NCBI GenBank assembly: GCA_002310115.1
Contig: DBYI01000102.1
Location: 4,859-68,858 of the forward strand
Reading direction: 5' to 3'
Source: Ruminococcus flavefaciens
GTDB lineage: Bacteria; Bacillota; Clostridia; Oscillospirales; Ruminococcaceae
Length of the DNA stretch: 64,000 nt
Shown here piece after piece: positions 60,131 to 64,000 of this stretch; position 1 is the stretch's first letter; each line of letters starts with the position of its first letter. The translations under genes and the position numbers were made by a program. The notes under the pieces are model-generated. The model did no database searches and was not told the origin of the DNA. It was given only the letters and a program-made list of their open reading frames with translations.

Positions 60131-61708
60131 CTAATTATCCGTTATTTTTACGGTTATTGTTTTCTTTGATAGGTCGTTGTCCTTAGCACCAAGAATATAA
60201 ACTTGAAGCTTAACAAGATCTGCAATTCCTATCTCACCATCAGCGTTAAGGTCAAACTCTACTGACTTCTCCCCTACTATTACTGCCTTTCTCAAAGCCA
60301 AAACATCGAACACATCTATTGCTCCGTCGCTGTTGATATCGCCGAGTATTATCTCCTTTGTTTCCGTAACCTCAACGGTAGTCGTGGTAGTAGTTGTGGT
60401 AGTTGTGGTAGTTGTGGTGGTGGTCGTTGTAGTCGTTGCTGTCATTTTCTGAGGATAGATATTAAGGAACAGATCCAGTGACTCAAGTGGCTTTCCGTGA
60501 AAGTCGAAAAGTGCCTGATTGTCAAAGGACGATCCGCCTGTTTCAGTAGCTCCGCTGTCGTAGTCCTTAGCGTAGACCGTCGCCCACCCCGAGCCCTGCT
60601 GCTCCCAGTGCTTTTTCTGTTCTGCCCATGATATATCGGGAACGCCCAGCCAAGCAGGCTCCCAGTAGAAAACGCCTATGCCATGTCCGTTGCAGTTAGC
60701 TACAGTCTGGAAGACATCAGCAAGAGCCTTAACCTGTCCGTCAACTGAAATATTGTACCTCAGATCAATCCCACTTGTACTCGATGTTACCGTATTGCCG
60801 AAGGTGTCTCCGTCCTCGTTTGTATAGGGATAGGCAGTCTCGACAACCATTACGTACTTATTGTATTTGTTGCCGATATCCGTAAGAGTTTTTTGCAGAT
60901 TATCCAATGTCCCGTGCCAGTATGAGTAATATGAACAAGCGAATATATCGTAATCAAGCTTGCACTCTGCCATTACCTGCGCGTACCAGCCGAAATGTCC
61001 GTTGCCTGCATTGGCAAAATGATGTGCTATAAGAATATTCCTATCGAAGTCACGGACAGCTTTCTCACCGCTTGAGAACAGATCACATATCTCATACATA
61101 TCCTTTTCGCCACAGAAGAAACAGTCTGTCTCATTTCCCACCTGAACCATACCGATATTGCTGCCGTTTTCGGTGAGATATTTTACGACCCACGATGTCC
61201 AGTTATATATTTCGCCTTTCAGTTTGTTATGGTCGTGAGGCATCCAATACTTAGGGCGTGTCTGCTTAGCAGGATCAGCCCAGAAGTCTGAATAGTGTAT
61301 ATCTGCAAGGAGCTTCATACCATGTTCTGCTGCTCGTTTGCCTATCTTAGCAGCAGTTTCGAGGTCGGAGTGCCCTCCGCCGTAGGTATTTCCGTTATCA
61401 TCGTGAGGTTCGTTCCATATCCTTACACGGATATAATTCACACCATGTTCGGCAAGTGTCTTAAAGATATCCTGTTCATTTCCATTGTCGTCGTAGAACT
61501 TAACACCAGCCTCCTCAATAGAAATGATAGACGAAATATCAACACCGCGAATGGGCTCACCACCATTAATACTGCTGTCAAAGTTTGTGAATGTGACCGA
61601 AGGGATATTGGCGGCAACAGCTGTCGTTTTTAAACTGTCAGTACGAAAAACTGAGGGAAATGCAATGAGTGCAGCTGCTAAGGCTGCTATTAATCTTTTT
61701 GCTTTCAT
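60131..61708 (-). CDS. Cellulosomal GH53 endo-beta-1,4-galactanase with dockerin
   Basis: A secreted arabinogalactan-degrading enzyme for pectin side chains. Signal peptide about 1-32; the GH53 (beta/alpha)8 barrel about 55-410 with RVRIWNEPHDDNG, DIHYSDFWADPAKQ, VGNET (catalytic acid/base Glu193) and VVETAYPY (nucleophile Glu290). A run of about 19 Thr then leads to a C-terminal dockerin (about 445-505: GDINSDGAIDVFDVLALRKAV and LNADGEIGIADLVKLQVYILG). This dockerin lacks the NCD-DM pattern of the other two dockerins. The start at 61708 follows AAAGGAGTTTACC, giving 525 residues; the frame above it has no ribosome binding site. Confidence 0.95.
   Translation of the reverse strand: MKAKRLIAALAAALIAFPSVFRTDSLKTTAVAANIPSVTFTNFDSSINGGEPIRGVDISSIISIEEAGVKFYDDNGNEQDIFKTLAEHGVNYIRVRIWNEPHDDNGNTYGGGHSDLETAAKIGKRAAEHGMKLLADIHYSDFWADPAKQTRPKYWMPHDHNKLKGEIYNWTSWVVKYLTENGSNIGMVQVGNETDCFFCGEKDMYEICDLFSSGEKAVRDFDRNILIAHHFANAGNGHFGWYAQVMAECKLDYDIFACSYYSYWHGTLDNLQKTLTDIGNKYNKYVMVVETAYPYTNEDGDTFGNTVTSSTSGIDLRYNISVDGQVKALADVFQTVANCNGHGIGVFYWEPAWLGVPDISWAEQKKHWEQQGSGWATVYAKDYDSGATETGGSSFDNQALFDFHGKPLESLDLFLNIYPQKMTATTTTTTTTTTTTTTTTTTTTVEVTETKEIILGDINSDGAIDVFDVLALRKAVIVGEKSVEFDLNADGEIGIADLVKLQVYILGAKDNDLSKKTITVKITDN
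60375..60440 (-). repeat. Poly-Thr codon array in the galactanase linker
   Basis: About 19-20 threonine codons in a row (mostly ACC, ACT and ACA) between the GH53 barrel and the dockerin. Confidence 0.85.
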
Positions 61709-61736
61709 GGTAAACTCCTTTGGCATACCGCCTGCA

Positions 61737-62384
61737 TCAGTCGTTTTTCTTGCGTGTCTTTATCCACGCTTTTTTGAGTGGGTTTTTTACCTGCATATCG
61801 TGGAAGTAGTTATACAGCACGTCCTGGTTGCAGCCTGCATCTGGAAGCGACTTGTACAACTTTTCCATTCCTTTCAGGTCTGTTCCGAGCTCTGAAGGAA
61901 ACTCTATATCCTTGGCAGTAAAGACTACTGCACCGTTTACAGGAGTCTTGTCAAAACCGCCCTTTTTAAGATGATGAACAACATTGTCTATATGGGTCTT
62001 GTTCTGCATCTGAGGATTGTAAAGCTTGTGGATCTTGCTGCCAATTGTGTGGGTAAGGTTTTTGCCGCTGCCTGTGATCTTGCCAGAAATGCCCTTTGTC
62101 TCAACAACAAGAACCCCAAAACGTCCGAAAACGAGGTGATCGATTTCGCAAGCTTTGTTGTAAAGGGGAAGATAAGCATTGTTTATAATTCTTATATGAT
62201 CGGCTTTCCCAAGTTTTTTCAGGAACTTTCCCACCTTTTTCTCGGCAGCTCTTCCCTTTCGCTTACCCTTGCTGAAATGGATACATATGAATATAATAAG
62301 CAGTAAAGCTGCTACGGTTGCAACTATTATAAGTATCCAATTCTTTTTTTCAAAATCAAATAATGAAAAAATAGATGAAATCAT
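61737..62384 (-). CDS. NERD-domain membrane-associated protein
   Basis: A 215-residue protein with one membrane helix near the N-terminus (about 15-37, WILIIVATVAALLLIIFICI) and a cytoplasmic NERD (nuclease-related) domain (about 47-190): RAAEKKVGKFLKK, IDHLVFGRFGVLVVETKGISGKITG, where Asp and the Glu-x-Lys triad are those of restriction-endonuclease-like folds, and QNKTHIDNVVHHL. NERD proteins are thought to act on nucleic acid, but the role is not defined. The start at 62384 is 7 bases after AAGGAGA. Confidence 0.88.
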   Translation of the reverse strand: MISSIFSLFDFEKKNWILIIVATVAALLLIIFICIHFSKGKRKGRAAEKKVGKFLKKLGKADHIRIINNAYLPLYNKACEIDHLVFGRFGVLVVETKGISGKITGSGKNLTHTIGSKIHKLYNPQMQNKTHIDNVVHHLKKGGFDKTPVNGAVVFTAKDIEFPSELGTDLKGMEKLYKSLPDAGCNQDVLYNYFHDMQVKNPLKKAWIKTRKKND

Positions 62385-62521
62385 AATTTTCTCCTTCAAA
62401 AACGAATAAACGGGATTATCTCGGTAATAATACATTTGAGCCGCTGAAATGTGCATTAAGCCGCAACCAGCGGTCACTGACGCTAAACGTCAGAATTCCC
62501 GAATCAAGAGGTGTTCTCGGT

Positions 62522-62740
62522 ATGTGGGACAAAATTGCTCTTATTCTTCTGGTAATCGGAGGAATAAACTGGGGATTGGTCGGTATTTTCGAGTTTGATA
62601 TGGTAGCATGGCTCTTAGGCGGCGCTGGAAGCGTACTCAGCCGTGCTGTCTACATTCTTGTAGCTATCTCGGCAGTATGGTGTATCTCTTTCCTTTTCCG
62701 CAGGGACGGAGAACTCGCTGTACAGAATATAGACCGATAG
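62522..62740 (+). CDS. DUF378 membrane protein
   Basis: A 72-residue protein with two helices (about 5-23, IALILLVIGGINWGLVGIF, containing the family's conserved GGINWGLVG, and about 42-60). Function unknown. GAGGTG lies 8-9 bases before the ATG. A hairpin CTGACG-CTAAA-CGTCAG (62477-62493) is present in its leader. Confidence 0.88.
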   Translation: MWDKIALILLVIGGINWGLVGIFEFDMVAWLLGGAGSVLSRAVYILVAISAVWCISFLFRRDGELAVQNIDR

Positions 62741-62795
62741 ACCTGTCGAATACGCTCCTTCAACGATGCCGTAAGGAGCGGATACATACAAATAT

Positions 62796-62821
62796 GCAAA
62801 AAGGGAGGCATAATGCCTCCC
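62796..62821 (-). terminator. Terminator of rpsF-ssb-rpsR
   Basis: On the minus strand GGGAGGCA-TTA-TGCCTCCC is followed by TTTTTGC, 14 bases after the rpsR stop. Confidence 0.88.
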
Positions 62822-62834
62822 ATAAATTTATGAA

Positions 62835-63077
62835 TTAGTCGCTGATATAAGGAAGCAGAGCGATGTGTCTTGCTCTCTTGATAGCAACTGTGAGCTCACG
62901 CTGATGGTAAGCGCAAGTGCCTGTTACACGTCTTGGAAGAATCTTAGCCCTTTCAGTCATGCACTTTCTGAGCTTGGTAAGATCCTTGTAATCAATCTTT
63001 TCGATTCTATCTGCGCAGAACATACAAACCTTCTTGCGAGGCTTCTTTGCAGGACGAGCATTTCTTTCCTTTTCCAT
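62835..63077 (-). CDS. rpsR: 30S ribosomal protein S18
   Basis: An 80-residue component of the 30S subunit that binds with S6 to the central domain of 16S rRNA. The body KIDYKDLTKLRKCMTERAKILPRRVTGTCAYHQRELTVAIKRARHIALLPY is diagnostic. Four cysteines (CMFC, KC, TC) give the zinc-binding form of S18. Last gene of rpsF-ssb-rpsR, with the strong terminator directly after. Confidence 0.98.
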   Translation of the reverse strand: MEKERNARPAKKPRKKVCMFCADRIEKIDYKDLTKLRKCMTERAKILPRRVTGTCAYHQRELTVAIKRARHIALLPYISD

Positions 63078-63116
63078 GACTTTTCCTCCTATCGTAATAA
63101 AGTAAAGTTAACTCAC

Positions 63117-63620
63117 TTAGAACGGAACATCGCCGTCACTAAGTATTTCCTCAAAATCGCTGAGGTTGCCGTAAGACATACTGTCATTACCTGCTGCGGG
63201 CTGCTGTGGAGCCGCCTGCTGCGGAGGAGCAGAATAATTATTATTGAAATTGTTCTGAGGAGCACTGTAGCCGCTGCCATTGCCGCCGCTTTCTCCCTTA
63301 CCACCTACAAATTCGACATTATCAACCTGCACATCAGTAGTGTAATGTGTTACATCAGGGTGGTTCTTATCCTGATAATTATTATTTCTAAGGGAACCCT
63401 CTACACAGATGAGCTTACCCTTGCTGAAATATCTTGAAACAAACTCTGCAGTCTGTCTCCATGCTGTACAACTGATAAAATCAGCTTGTCTCTCACCTGT
63501 ATTCTTATCAGCAAATCTTCTGTCGCAAGCTACGGTAAATCTACATGAAGCAATTCCGCTCTGTGTTTGTCTAAGCTCAGGATCGGCAGTGAGCCTTCCA
63601 ATTAAAATGACCTTATTCAT
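63117..63620 (-). CDS. ssb: Single-stranded DNA-binding protein
   Basis: A 167-residue SSB. The OB-fold (about 1-105) opens MNKVILIGRLTADPELR and binds single-stranded DNA as a tetramer during replication and repair. A Gly/Asn/Gln/Pro-rich linker (about 112-150) leads to the acidic tip DFEEILSDGDVPF that recruits partner proteins. Between rpsF and rpsR, as usual in Firmicutes. Confidence 0.97.
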   Translation of the reverse strand: MNKVILIGRLTADPELRQTQSGIASCRFTVACDRRFADKNTGERQADFISCTAWRQTAEFVSRYFSKGKLICVEGSLRNNNYQDKNHPDVTHYTTDVQVDNVEFVGGKGESGGNGSGYSAPQNNFNNNYSAPPQQAAPQQPAAGNDSMSYGNLSDFEEILSDGDVPF

Positions 63621-63649
63621 CTGACCGCCTCCTAAATAATGAAGTAGAA

Positions 63650-63946
63650 TTATTCAACAACTGTTACGAGTGAACGAAGAACGCCATCTGTGATATTGAG
63701 ACGTCTTGAAAGCTCAGCAGGATAATCGGGCTGTGACTGGAATGTATAAATTACATAGTAACCCTCTGTCTCGTCCTCGATAGGATATGCAAGCTTACGC
63801 TTACCCCAATCCTCGTTGACTTCAACAGCTTCGGCGTGACGCTCGATTCTCTCCTTGAACTTAGCTACGAGAGCCTTCATAGGCTCCTCGCCGTTCTTGA
63901 GGCTGAAAACAACCATTACTTCATACTTAGCGGATACCTTTGCCAT
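63650..63946 (-). CDS. rpsF: 30S ribosomal protein S6
   Basis: A 98-residue ribosomal protein: AKYEVMVVFSLKNGEEP at the start, the S6 signature ERIERHAEAVEVNEDWGKRKLAYPIEDETEGYYVIYTF, and a C-terminal LRSLVTVVE. First gene of rpsF-ssb-rpsR; AAGGAGGTG is a very strong ribosome binding site. Confidence 0.98.
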   Translation of the reverse strand: MAKVSAKYEVMVVFSLKNGEEPMKALVAKFKERIERHAEAVEVNEDWGKRKLAYPIEDETEGYYVIYTFQSQPDYPAELSRRLNITDGVLRSLVTVVE

Positions 63947-63971
63947 TTAGCACACCTCCTTCTGGGATCAT

Positions 63972-63994
63972 GCCCGACAACTTACTGCGGGCAA
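63972..63994 (-). promoter_or_regulatory. Candidate S6:S18 autoregulatory leader hairpin
   Basis: On the minus strand TGCCCG/CGGGCA with an 11-base loop precedes the rpsF ribosome binding site by about 20 bases. rpsF leaders commonly fold into an S6:S18-binding hairpin; position fits, but the bases conserved in that motif cannot be verified here. Confidence 0.4.
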
Positions 63995-64000
63995 GGATAA

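Noticed and set aside
1..64000. Prophage, CRISPR array, restriction or toxin-antitoxin system, tRNA genes
   Set aside because: No integrase, capsid, Cas, methylase-restriction pair, recognisable toxin or cloverleaf sequences were seen; gene content is ordinary chromosomal apart from the items listed.

Overview
The window is a gene-dense, low-to-moderate GC chromosomal segment from a cellulolytic Firmicute, almost certainly a Ruminococcus close to R. flavefaciens. The evidence is three dockerin-bearing secreted enzymes with long poly-threonine linkers, two of them with the N-C-D-x(3)-D-M-x-D-A-V-x-I-M-Q dockerin style of this genus. Clostridial-type T-box and lysine riboswitches, strong AGGAGG-like ribosome binding sites and Ruminococcaceae-type small proteins fit the same picture. 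No rRNA, tRNA, CRISPR array, prophage or intact insertion sequence was found. The only mobile trace is a short IS200/IS605-type right-end scar near 11.5 kb.

Layout. 1-9.7 kb: the edge of an exported protein, the NAD(P)HX repair enzyme, a small membrane protein, pheST under a phenylalanine T-box, and asnS-asnA under an asparagine T-box. 9.9-13.4 kb: a Cthe_2159-like surface lipoprotein, the IS scar, and a cytoplasmic-looking zinc-ribbon/Lys-Glu-Pro-repeat/leucine-rich-repeat protein. 13.7-20.4 kb: sbcDC, then an rtcB cluster whose strong promoter first reads a 30-codon ORF and a terminator. 20.6-25.7 kb: a flotillin, an AraC regulator, and an ECF sigma/anti-sigma pair. 25.8-31.9 kb: a five-module xylan-degrading enzyme (GH11-GH10-dockerin-CBM22-CE4), divergent from a cytoplasmic sugar-binding-fold/GGDEF diguanylate cyclase. 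31.9-36.1 kb: a thioesterase, an acetyltransferase, and asd-dapA-dapB under a lysine riboswitch. 36.4-43 kb: queA, a lone PAS protein, tgt, a large membrane protein, a GIY-YIG protein and hflX. 43-46.5 kb: an unexpected operon of a methionine-gamma-lyase-family enzyme, a MIF-type tautomerase and a dockerin enzyme with a lysozyme-like fold signature. 46.5-53.2 kb: a methyltransferase, TSCPD, GH25 lysozyme, a broken YhfC-type intramembrane protease, ireB, a phosphopantetheinyl transferase, and a small operon of two tiny membrane proteins plus a PstS-like binding protein next to a strong palindromic operator. 53.3-59.8 kb: secA, a lipoprotein, a methyltransferase, hslO and a HAD phosphatase. 60-64 kb: a dockerin GH53 galactanase, a NERD protein, a DUF378 protein and the rpsF-ssb-rpsR operon.

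Two themes stand out. The first is plant cell-wall degradation (xylan, galactan, probably cellulose) by cellulosomal enzymes, with a possible ligand-sensing cyclic-di-GMP enzyme beside the xylanase. The second is RNA-level control of amino-acid supply and charging: Phe T-box, Asn T-box joining synthetase and asparagine synthesis, and lysine riboswitch. The most novel-looking items are the promoter-smORF-terminator arrangement ahead of rtcB, the gamma-lyase/MIF/dockerin-enzyme operon, and the operator-flanked PstS-like operon.
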